Shown here in pieces: positions 27,101 to 39,100 of a stretch of 64,000 bases of DNA. The position numbers and the translations under genes were made by a program. The notes under the pieces were generated by a model, which saw only the letters and a list, made by a program, of their open reading frames with translations, had not been told where the DNA came from and made no database searches. The stretch comes from Strix aluco (taxonomy: Eukaryota > Chordata > Aves > Strigiformes > Strigidae): the NCBI RefSeq assembly GCF_031877795.1, contig NC_133940.1, positions 9,115,985 to 9,179,984 on the forward strand, in the 5' to 3' direction. The first letter of the stretch is position 1; the number at the start of each line of letters is the position of its first letter.

Positions 27101-30100
27101 TCTGCTCTGCGTGCTCTCCACCCCAAACATTACCTGGCATCAAGATAAAAGAATCGCTCACTTCCAGGCTACCTTGCAGTTATTTAAAGCAACAGCTCCT
27201 TATGACCCCAGCCTTCCCATTGAACTGTCTTGCTCACACTACCACCTAAGCTTAATGAAATCTACTTTCAGCTTGCTTTACTTGGCAGCTGGCACTATGC
27301 CAGATCTCTTCCTTTTCAACATACAAGTCTTTCAAGAGTACAAAGGTAAACATTCAACAGCAAGACACTTGAAAAAGTTGCAAAAATTGGCAGGAGTACT
27401 CTGGAGAAGGAAGCAACAGCCAGAGCTTTAAAAAGAAAATTAAAAAAAAAAAAAAAAAGGAGGGGGGGAGAAGGACCGTCACAAAGAAATTTAGAGCGCC
27501 TTAGAAGATCTTCATCATGGTGAGGACAGAAGAGATGGAAGAAAAGCAGCCCCCTGCTAACTGGTGGTTGTGCTGCACAAAGGAAACGCCTGTTTTGGAG
27601 AATTCATGCCCACAGCAGTCTTTGCCTGGAAACACATCCCACCATATGCTCCTCCCCAACACTGCATCTCTTAATGGGACTACACTGCTTGGGAACTACC
27701 ACCCGTGTTTGTTTAGGGAGACTCTTTGGTGAGGTTGGCCTCCAGACCAGTCACCCAACAGTTACTGTGGATAAGGAAGATTTCCACACTAGGAAGCGTG
27801 GGGAAGCTTTTACCAAACAGGCTGGGTGTCTAAGGAGCACATCAAGACCAAACGTAGTTTTACATGACATGAGTTTCCATGGGCCCCCAGGGGATACTGG
27901 AGGTGGAAACCAACCTGCATTCTATTTAGTTTAAATAGTGTTAAGAGTTATTATTTGCCAAGTGAATCCAACAATTACCAGCCTTCCCCCCCCCCCAAGC
28001 CTTTAAGACTTATGTAAATGCTGCCAGGCCCTAAATCTTAGAACCTTTAGAACATGAAATCATCCTTTAAAACAGCAGCCAAGACAGTACGCTTAAGGGC
28101 ACTGAGATGAATGAGCTCTGTAGGACAGCTCTCTTTACACGCTGTATGGTCAATGGCACTTGCAAGAGTAAAGTATCATCTTTCAATCTAGCAAACAGCA
28201 TCTAAAATCGTCTGAAGAAACAGCAACCAATATTCCCTCATGAAAACTCTTCGGTGAATTTACTCAACAGCTCTCAGCAGCTTTGATTTAGTGAATGCTT
28301 TGCTCACCCTCTTCAGACAAGATTGAGCTCACAGCTAATATCCCTTGCTCTCAACATACCGGTAACAGCTAAGTGCCCACTGGAAACAAGTAAGTTTGAA
28401 AAAGCTAATGATAAAATAATGCAAGTCAGCACGGTGTAAACCAGAAGGCATCTGTCTGCAGAAAGACGACAGGTCACGTTTGATACAGTGAGGAACAGTG
28501 CTGAGCCTGACCGCTGTTTGCTCACTGACACGTTCAAGACTGGAGGCAAACAAGCACCGTCATTGTTTTAGGGCCATATGTCACACAAGGAAGCCTCTGC
28601 TACCACAGCTGTCACTCAGGATTTTAATTCATCCTTTCACATTTCAGCAGCGCAGTAAACCCAAAGAGCAAGGGCATGTCACAGACTGTTCCAAGGGCTG
28701 GTGCCTACCCTGCAGTTTTCCATGGCCCAGAGGTACCTAAATGAGACCAAAAGGAGCAAGGGCAGGGATCAGCAGCTGTCAGTAGCACTGATCAGCCTAT
28801 GCTGCCTCTCAGTGCCTCTCACGCTTGCTCACACACCTCTGTGCTGTGGGCAACCCCAGGTCACTATAGCACCCCCCCATACCCTGCAGGTGGGAGATCA
28901 GGGTCATCAGCCAGACTCTGAGTACCACAGTCAGTCACCCAAATGCCACTAGAGCTGTGACATAAGTTTACTGTAAACCAGGAAGCCAGGATAACTGAAT
29001 TGAACACATAAAGACAAAATTGCAGCACATACGCATCAAATAGCTGTTCTCAGATCCAAAGAGCTACCAACTCCAGGCAGTACAGACTGCAAATATGATC
29101 CCAGGCACAGCAGGTCCATTCAAGTTCCTTCTCAATAAGGACCTGTTGGTAGGAAGGACTAAATAACCTGCAGAGGCTCACCCGGCCAGGGAACACCAGA
29201 GAGCCAGTGTCATTAATTAGACCTTGCATCCTGATTCCTCACCTCGATGTGCTCAGCGCAAGTCTTCACTCACCGCAAAGGAGACGTGCACTATTTGTTT
29301 ACACAACATTTACAAAGCCTCAGCACAGCCCGCCTTGGGATTACTATTCTGTCTCAGTCTCTAACAGGAACAGTTTTACAGGTCACATCAGCCTTTTAAT
29401 ATCACGGGAAAGTTTTAGCTTGTTTCTAAAGATCATGCCCCACACAAAGTTGGAGCAGAGCACAATTATACACTTTTGCCATACACCATTTCCTCTAAGC
29501 ATATGGAGATTAGCCTTCACCTCAGTGAAATTCCTGCAGAACGAGTTGAGTGGCAGTGCTACATATTTAACCTTTCCTTCCCCTTTCACCCATTGATGCA
29601 AGTTTACACTTGAACCCCATCTTCTTAGCCTGAGACACGCTGTTACTGTTTTAGCCAGAATTATTTAGCCGTGTTCCCACAGAATAAGCCCTCTGCAGAT
29701 CAGGTGATGTGCTTCTCAAGACTAGAGTTACACACCAAGAGAGAAACCAAAGAAAATTATCACAATGGCTTTCTGACCTGCAAAGAATCCTTCTTTACAA
29801 GCTGCAGCAAAATACATAACACCGAAAAACACTTTCCATGGTTACCACCATACCCTGACACCAAAGCCACCTAACAGCCTGGTTCTATCTTAAGTCAAGG
29901 TCCACCTTTAAAACAAACCAACTCATCGTGCACTTTTTCCCCACATGCTGCTGTTTTTCTCCAATCAAATGTCTTTTTCAGAAGGTCAATATAGATTACA
30001 GAGAGGTGCAATTATAAGCACACAGAACTGTACTTTGAAACCCTGCTCAGCCTGCCACAGAGCGGTACCATCTTCTTAAAATGAGCACAATTAAAACTCA

Positions 30101-33100
30101 AGTTTGCTAATTGATACGGTTTTGTGCTTATACAAGTACAAAGTAAATATTACTTTGGACTCCATTAAATCCTTGACATTCTATGTGTTAGAAAGGATTA
30201 GGCAGGATTTGATCATATCTGATTTGGCTATTTATTGCCTTCTGTTGTTTTCATCGCCAGGGTGGTTTAGTTTTTGGTCTTTTTTAAAAAAAAGTTGGCA
30301 CACCAAAAAGTTTCCACACAGTACACTGATACAAGCAATAAAGAATTCATCAGACTAAACATGATGATTATAAGAAAAGAACTCTCTGGAAGCTGGATGA
30401 CTAGGACAAACAGTGCTGTCAGATACAGGCACATTTAACTCTCTAAACAAGGAAGTTGCTTCAAAAGCCAAGCTTACCAATCCCCAAAAGGCACACTACT
30501 ATACTTTTAGAAAAGCTTCTGTTAATTACTTTGTGTTCTGTTGCTAACGAAGATCTGCAAAGAAAAGAATGTTGTGCCATACATTTTATCAAAGCCCACC
30601 CACGAGCATCTTCCTTCTCCGCCAGGCAGATGACAACTCCCGTGCCCCACCGCAGCGAGGGGAGCCCTGGGCTCGGCTGCAGCCTGGGCAGGAGATGCTA
30701 GCCCAGGCATGTCGGGAGATGGGAAAGCCCTGAGGCTTAGCTCGCCCTTGCCCCAGCAAAGCCACCTCCTATTACATCCCCCTGCCTCAGCTTGGAGGAA
30801 GTGCTCAGCCTTGTCTGGTTTCACTTGACAGCATATGATGGCCCAGTTAAAGCAGAAATGAAGCCAATTAGGAAACCCTGACCGGGAAGTCACCATTAGC
30901 ACAGCTACGGCTGTTACAGCAGTGGCAGGGGTCACAGTTGCACAAAAAACGTTCTGTAATGAGCAGGGCTACCTTCACCACTGCCTCCAGAAGAGCTGGA
31001 GCATCCAGTGCCACCACTGGAGGCCAGAAGAGGAGACCCATACCAAACCACAGTTCAGCAAGGGCCAATATGACCAGTTCTTAACTCTTAAATTTGAGCT
31101 CAGCCTACAGCACTACACCAGCATTATACAAGGAATATCCTGCACTTGGCAAAATGAATGAGGCTGATTACTTGTAGCTTGCTTCCTCTTGGCCATGCTG
31201 TGTTGAAATCCAGCAACGTTTGTGAAGTTTGACTGGCGAGCGTTGGCTCCCAGCAGGGGCACAGGGCAGGGGTGGCCCCGGCGCAGCGTGCCACCAGAGC
31301 ACCCTGAGCAGAAGGATGAGCACCGCTGTGGGAAGAGGCGAGAACAGGGACTCGCAGATGACCGCAACAATAGAAAAAGGACACTCGGGTCCAGAGAGGA
31401 AGAAAAGGGAGGGTGGAATGGAAGAGAAAGTGAGGGACTAAAACAAGGACATGGAATAAAGCAACAGCGGCAACAAGCTTGGCCCGGTAATTGTGCTACA
31501 ACATGGCAAGGAGTCATCACGCAGCTGAAATAAGCCGTTTGACAGAAACCGTCTTCTCCAAGAAGCCTTGTCCTGTTTGTCTACAGTTCAGCTGGGAAGT
31601 TTCAACATGCCCTCGAGCCTGTAACCCATCATGCAGGATAATCAGGACAGCTAGAGCCACTCTGACATAAACCCCTTAGCAGGAAGCTTAAGGACAGCAT
31701 GGGAAAGGGGGGAGCTCCTCTTGGGGCAGGCCCTGCAGAGAGCAGATGGCTCATTTCAAGAGACGGCTGCTAGCAAGATTAAGATGGTGTAGGTCTCCCA
31801 GTAACCAGGATGGAGGAGGGGGCACATACACCTTCCCCTCAAGAACAGGTTCAGCAGTGCCAAAGGAGCTCCTCGGAGAGCTGCAGGATGAGGCAGGCAC
31901 ACAGTGAGCAGGGCTGCGGGCAGGGATGTTACTGCCAGTTCAGCAGGAGGAACTCACCCAGCGATAGCCAGATCTCAGTAGCCTCTGCCAGCAGATGAGT
32001 TGATTACATAAGAAAGCTCTGCCTCAGAAAGGCCAGAGCCCATCCAGATGGTACATTTTAAATTCTTAAAGCAGAGTACAGGCAGTCATACAGCTCATTA
32101 AGATTGCACACAACAAACCTCCAGAGGCAGCTACTGTTCCCTTGTCTCACCAGAACGCTTACCTCCACCGCTAACAGACAGAAATCCTCTCCACCCCTTT
32201 TAAGAGAGGTGCTACAAGGATATAATTATTTTTCAACCCTGTCAAAGCTTTAAGACTTACTATTCATTTTCACTGTACTATTTCTCTCCAGAAGATGTGG
32301 CTCCCCAAAGCAGGGCCACTTTGCAGAATACCAGCACACCCGTGAGGTGTGTGTGCATCAGGACAGAGCCCCCCGAGCCAGCTCTCCCTGCCCCTCCACA
32401 GACTCGTGCTGTCACCAGAAGGCAGTTACACAGCTCTCAGCCCAGGGCGGTTTCTCAGGAAACACTAGCCTGAAATACAGCCAAATCTCATTCTTCATTT
32501 GAAAGATGGGCAGTTCAGAAAAAAAAAACCCAACAACGCTGCTGGCAAGTAAGAGGCTTTCTATAGCGAGAGAAGAGAGGCTCTGTCATCAGCCTCCGCA
32601 AAATAGAAATAACCTTTAAAGGGCTTTAGCTACTCGCATTGGAAGTGGCATTTTGCTGGTGAAAAGTTACCTGTGGAAGAGTCTCACGCTCTATTTCTGA
32701 GCTGGTTAGCGTGCAGGAGATGGGGATAAACTGTGTCTGAGTGTGGAAACCCAGCCTAATTCAGGGCCCAAATCTACTCCACAGACTTTAAAAACAGCCA
32801 GCATCCATCAACTCATGCCAGAAACCCACGGAAACCGGAGGCACCGTTCCCACCTTGGCCCCACGCACACCTGCGGCCAGTGCCCAGCCCACCCGGGCCA
32901 GCAAGCTCAGGCAGCCACCCGCTCGCCCTCAGCCCGCAAGAGCGGCCTCAGCTACCAGACATCGTTACTCATTAATCAGAGAATTCAACAACAGCAGCGC
33001 CTTGAACAGGACCGGCTAGTCCAGGCAGAAACTCTTCTTCTGCAGGAGACAGAACTGAATTCCGGTCTCTCACCGAGCATCCACGTTCAAGCGGAATCCG

Positions 33101-36100
33101 CGGGGGGTTAAACCCCCGACGCGCCCTGTCCCCGGCCCCGAGGGGAGGGCAGGGGCAGCTCCCGGCGCAGGGACCCCCCTCCCCTCCCCGCGGCCGCTCA
33201 CCGTGGTGGGACATGGGCAGCACCTCGTTGCCGGTCCCGCGGTAGTTGTAGATGACGGCGGCGGCGGCGCCGCGCTCGGCGGCCAGACGGATCTTGTCGG
33301 CGAAGGAGCAGCCGCCGCCGCGCTGGATGAGGGCGAGCCAGCCCGGGGAGCCGCCGCCGGGCGGGGGGGCCCCGCTGAAGTTAGTGCGGGCGCTGCAGGC
33401 GTTGAAGGAGTCGCGGCCGTCGGGCAGCACCAGCACCCCCGCGGCCGCCTGCAGCGGCGAGTCCAGCCCGTACAGGCCGCTCTCGCTCGCCTCCCAGCCG
33501 CTCCGGTTGCGGTCCCCGCCGTCCTCCCACGACACGTTCACCCAGGCGGGCCACACCGCCGCCGCCACCCCCCCACCCCCGCGGGGACCCGGCGGCGGGG
33601 CGGCGCAGAGCAGGGCGGCCAGCGCCAGCACCGCGGCCCCCGACGACATCCCCGCACCGCACGGCCCGGCCCCGCCGCCGCCGCCGCCTAAAATCGCCGC
33701 GGCCCCGCCGCCGCCCACGGGGGGGAGGAGCGGGGCCGCCCCCGCCGCGGCACGCCCCCCCACCTCGCGGGAACCCCGCCGGGAGTCCCCGGCCCCGCCG
33801 CACCCCCGGCAGCCGGCGGCGGAACGGGGACCCCGCGGGGGGTGCCGAGCCTGCAGCCACGGGGGAAGGGCGGGGGGAGTTCACCGGGGGGGTCCCCTTC
33901 GCCGGGTCGCCTCCCAGGGCGATGGGTCGCCGCCCCAGGTCGCTCCCCGGGGGGGATGCGGTGGGTCGCCCACCCGGTTCACCGCTCAGAAGCGATGGTT
34001 CCTCCTGACATCACCTCTCAGGGGCGGTGGGTGACCCCCCCCATCCCCCCCCGGATCGCTCCCAGGAGGGGTGGGTCACCCCTCTCCATTTTCTCCCTGC
34101 ACAGTGGGTGACCCCCCCCCAGTCTGCCTCCCCCCCCAGTCTGTCCCAGTGCCCGCAGCCGACAAAGCACCAGGGGGCCTGTGGGGACCCCCGGAGGGGC
34201 CACCCCGCGAAGGGGCCGACCCCCCAGCAGCCCCAAGCCCAGCAGCACCAGCACCCGGTGCCCAGCCGTGACCCAGCTCGCTTCACGCCGTTGAGTTAAT
34301 ATTTGCCGAACACTCAGCAACACGCGGTACCAGTCCCACCTGGACTCGGTTTATAGAGTACTGGGTTAGCTGTGTTAACTCACCGGCCGTTGTTCTCCAA
34401 GTCATTAGACATACACTATAAACCTGCCACTTCAACCAAAACCGCCCTTTTCTATTTATGTATCAGTCGTGTTTGCACAGTTAATTATTATTTGATCTAT
34501 GTAACTTGCAATGAAAAGTCACATTTCTTCAGGGCTCTGCAGTTCCTTCTTGGACAGCCAGTCTGCACTCACAAGTCCCTTGCCCCGGCTCACGCACATT
34601 TTTGCCAGGTTGCCCCGCGTCAGGCAGGGCGGTCAGAGTGCTTGCAGAATCGCTGCAAACATGAGTGTGACATGCTGTAGAGCCCTGCCGGGGAATTGGA
34701 GGCAAGAAAGCAAGATAACGGGAGAAACAAGAACATTTCGAGCTCCTCTCCTCCACAGAGCCACTCTTCTGACTGAGAGGCCCCGCTCCTCCCAGCTGCT
34801 CTGCGGGGATTGCCCCCGGCACCAGGAGCCCCTCAAACACATCCCCAAACGGCCGCATGTCACTGTGCGCAGGCCGGGTCTCTGGATGGGAGCCCATCAT
34901 TTAGAAAGGATTATTCCTGTGCAGTGTTTACATGGCACAAGATCAACTGCTGCCGATGCAGTCGCCAGCAAAATTAGCGTAAACACAGAGTTAAACCCTT
35001 TCTGATATGAGTCGGCACCGCTTAGTTTTTAACGCAGGCTTTTGGCTGATTCTGAATCCATGTGGCTGATAACTTAGCGTCAATCTCTGGTGCACGTTTT
35101 CCTCCGCTTCCACCCGTGCTACACAAGGAGTGTTGCGCAGTCAAACCCGACTCGGGTTTGAATGTCTACCTGAGAGCGGGGGCTTCGAAACCAACCCGCT
35201 CCGCCGGCGTCCACCCCTGCCAGCCCAGCATCTGCGGGCTGTGTAGCTCATAGCACAGGGAGATCAGCATTTGGGTTTGCTGCTGAAATAGCAGCGTGCA
35301 AAGCAGGTAATGAAGAGCAGATGTAGTGATTTGCTAAAGATCAATATTGCTAAACACACAAAGCTTACTAAGCGAGCCCTTTTGTCCTGACCTAAACAAA
35401 CCTCTCGCTTTCTCATTCCACATCTAAGTAGGCAACTTCTTTCAGCAGTAACATCTCTAGCTGCAGTAAGAAGTGTATCTGTAGGCAATGAGAGAGACGT
35501 GGTTTTGTTTTGAAACCTGTTCCATGTAGGTGCAGGGAACAACTTAACAACACTGAAAATACAGTCGAGCTTTATGCAGCAGCCAGACTGCTCATCTTCA
35601 AATGCCTCCAAAACTTTGGGGTTGTTTTGCTCTGGCATCTTCACCAAGACAAAATTGCACCAAAGACCAAGATTGGAACCTCCTCGGGATACAAAACTTC
35701 ATATAGCTCTGGGGTTTTGAGTATAAGGCTCAGCCTCAGTCTCTTACACTTCCACACATTCCAGTCTGTAACACGACCACAAGGAAGCGGCAGCCCCGGT
35801 GCAGATGCCGTGGCTGCGGGCGGGCGTTGCTGCCGGGGGGCAGACCCGCGGGGCACCGGCGGCTCTGCACTGGGGCACCGCTGCTCCTCAGCTCCAGCCT
35901 GGCTCTGGGTGGTCGGAACCAATGGCACTGCTCTTCAGCAACTGCTGGGAAACACGCACACGTGGCAAAACATCCACAACAAGTCTGTTAATCTTGCCAA
36001 AATGAACACAGAGCCTAAACCGAGCCTAAACTTGAACTTCTCACCATGCAGTTCGGAGAGAGATAACAAGAAACAAAACTGCTCTACATGTGATTGCGGA

Positions 36101-39100
36101 CGTTTTGCTGCCATGGCATTATTTTGGTATCAAGTTTCTGACTCCTTGCTCAGCCAATGTTTCCACTTGCTTGAAAATAAGTAAGCAAACGGTGGGCACA
36201 AACAGAAAGCTTGTTCACTGGGGTTGAGGAATTCCCCAGGCTAGCATATCAAAGGAAATCAACTGTTTGTATCGAGGCAAAAAAGCAGATGTTTGTGCTG
36301 ACAGCGGTCAGTCCCTCCGAGTAAACACTGGGAGACACCAGCCTTGCGTGGCTTGGCAGGGAAGCCACTCGCAGGAGGCCGATGGTCCCTGTGCCTCCCG
36401 GCAGGGTTAGCGGCTCCTCCGGGCCAGCACAACTGAGAGGAGCCAGATGAGGTGCCTGGGACAGTGTCAGGGTGCAGAGGGACACCCCAGCAGAGTTAAA
36501 AATCATATGTTTTAAAACCAGCATGCCAATTATACCTATTTTAAGCCGCATCTCTCACATTGAGAACTTTCTGGGCTCTCATTCATTATATCTTCTTCCA
36601 GAATGATAATCAAACAGATCTGCAGCCTTACTGAAGTGTATCCTTTACTCATGTTTGAAAAATAAGGTTTGTCTGATGCCTTTCAGCTCAGTTACTTATA
36701 ATTCACAACAGAAAACGTGCATATCGCATAGCAATTGAAAATAGTCACCGATACCGGAAAGCTGGGAGGGACCAGGCAAGAGGAGGGCTGGTAAGGGGTT
36801 TTTGTGCTGGTTGGGTTTTTTTTCTTCCTTTACATAAAAAGCTGAGATTTTGTAGTTTGGACAAAGCACATTTTGGTTTGGAGAAAGAGGCCAGACATCA
36901 TAGGGACTGTGACATATAGTACAATGTATTAACAAGCAGAGCAACTTACTTCTGCTACATTTGTTTGTGAGAGCTTTCTAAAAGTTCCTGAAATTAAAAG
37001 CACTATAGCCCACGATGACTACGGATGTGAGAATGGTAGGGTAAGCAGCATTAATGGGCTCCCACAAAATCAGAAGCAGAATTACATCTAAAATAGGTAC
37101 AGCATGAAGGAATTTCTGGCACAGATCTGATTTTTTTAACCATAAAATATTATTATTTAAAAACCTATGCTGTATAATTTTGCTTTTCATTTTTTCCCCA
37201 TGGCTACTGGTGGAGGCTCTGAGAAGCTCAGAAAGTAGGGCATGACTTTCAGATAAACAAAGTGAAATCCTGGGAACACTGTCACTGCCTTCTACAGGGT
37301 TGGACCCTATCATTATCTAGTGCTTTATCTTATTTGAATAAATATTTAAACATCTCTTTTCAAGATTAAAAAAAAGTGTATGCTAAATATTGCTTTTTAA
37401 TGTCAAGCCAGATCACTCAGAGCATCTTGCTGATGAGAGACCTGTACGTTCATGTCCTTCAAAACTGCATTTGCTTCTTGTTCAAGTACCCAGCTCTGGA
37501 TCCTCGTCTCTGGTGGAAAGCTCACGTGGACACAAGAAATCTCTGTTAGGGCAGAGCATTACAGGAGCCAGCACTGAGGCCTCCAAGCACTGCATATAGA
37601 TCTGAACTGAGTCTCTGGGTCTCCTCCACTGAACAATGAAGTGGAAAGGAGAAGCACTTATAAAAATGGAAAAAGCAATCTAAAGGAGTGCCCTGAAATG
37701 AAGCCCAGGACTGAATGTCATGGGACAAAAAAATCCATGAACAAACGTAACCCTAAATCACAAGTTAAAGAGAACAGATGTTGCATTTCCTTAGCCAAAA
37801 CCAGCTCATGTCCATGACCAGCAAAGGAAGGGCCTTGGGCAGGTGGCTTGCTCCAGAGCAGGCAGCAGTGTGGGCTAAAGCATCCTAAGTTTTTAAGCTA
37901 TCTGGAAAAAAAATTAAGGTATGAGAATGGAGCTCGTGGTCCTTTGCTGCTTTACAAAGAGGACAGGCTCAGGCTGGAGGAGGTGTAGAGGCCAGAAACC
38001 CCCCCACCTCCTAAGCCTGCGGGGCTTAAGACCTTCCAGAAGTGTCTGAGGTGATCCTTCTGACTAGATGCAGAAGACACATGGAGGTTGCCAGTTCCAG
38101 CTAAGTTTCGTTATGAATCTGGGAGCTTGTCTGGCTCTAAAACAACTCGGAAACTCCAGCCTAAAACTCTCTGTTTGCTGGTCACGGAAACAAAAGTGCG
38201 TCAGATTGCCCTGTGTGCTGGCACCAAACGATTTCCCTTGACTAGCCAGATGTGCGCAAGAGTCCCTGGTGCCAGGAAAGCAAACATTGTTCCTCCGTAT
38301 TCTGGCACAGTGGGAGCAATTGTTGTGGCAGCTCTACATGTGCCCTCTACCACCCCAGAAAACGTGGGTGAAACACTGTCAGCAGAGGCAGAAGGTACAA
38401 AAGGGATGGATGCTCATACACTGACCAAAGGTCACATGCACTCTTCCTCCCATCAAAGACACTTGCAATTTCATGAAACTATGTTTTCCATCTTCCATTT
38501 CAAATGAAGCTGGTTGATAAATAGAATAAGCAGTATCTAGGAGATGCAAGCATATTAAAGTGAAGATGAAAGCATTCTCCACAGGTGACTACAAGGAGCC
38601 TTGAGCAAAAGAAGCATCTGCAATTCCTCTGAAAAACTAAAACAAACAAAAAACCCCATACAAGGCCAGAACTTGCCAGACAACACGTACTTTTGGTCTC
38701 TTTTGGTTTCACATGTTGCTGAAGCATGATGCTACTTAGGCCTGTTGTTTCAGTGGTGGTCTTTATTCAGTGACAATGGAGTTTCCAAGCAGGGGACTGA
38801 ATCAGTGGTTTCCTTCCCCTGCAGTGCATTGGGCAATCTCCATTTCAGCCTGGGGAATGAGATTTTCCATATAATGCATGTAATGCAGTTGATCAACTGA
38901 GGAGCATCAGGTGACTGGAAGTCTGAACACACCCTCAAGAGCAGAACATATTGACACTCGGCCCTTTGAGGAAGAAATGAGTTCAAGTCAAAACGTTTGC
39001 CCTTTCTGGGTTGGTTTGTGCATACGCACAAACTATGGGGCCACAGGTCGCAGTTACTTGCAGAAATCAGTAGCACATCCCTGAGGAGCTTTGTCATCCA

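Larger units (their letters stand above)
18912..33201 (-). other. RNF128: RNF128 intron 1 (after exon 1A)
   Basis: About 14.3 kb with poly(A) tracts, an AT-rich tract and a poly(C) run near 27988. An octamer ATTTGCAT lies in a moderately patterned stretch near 24130-24250. All ORFs are short and lack coding signatures. First introns of this size usually hold enhancers, but I cannot point to one firmly. Confidence 0.75.
32860..34290. promoter_or_regulatory. RNF128: CpG island over the RNF128 exon 1A promoter
   Basis: GC content and CpG density rise sharply here against an AT-rich background. The island covers exon 1A, its 5' flank and the start of the following intron. It is the natural promoter for isoform 1 transcription on the minus strand; the start site should lie just above 33649. 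No TATA box was recognised, as is usual for CpG-island promoters. Long runs of C on the plus strand mean G-runs on the RNF128 sense strand upstream of the start site. Confidence 0.8.

Noticed and set aside
30522-30935. 137-codon minus-strand ORF in the RNF128 intron
   Set aside because: Mixed hydrophobic and low-complexity content, no matching splice sites in phase, and no family resemblance.
31113-31520. Minus-strand ORF rich in Ser, Pro and Cys
   Set aside because: It lies opposite a purine-rich tract (GGAAGAGGAGAA type), so the composition is explained by simple sequence.
33203-34034. Long overlapping plus-strand ORFs in the CpG island
   Set aside because: They are antisense shadows of exon 1A and its GC-rich flank. 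Pro/Gly/Arg/Ala-rich translations reflect base composition only.
35510-36184. 224-codon plus-strand ORF, long for non-coding DNA
   Set aside because: It begins at a TTG rather than ATG, crosses a GC-rich patch that lowers stop-codon frequency, shows no domain and has no recognisable family resemblance.
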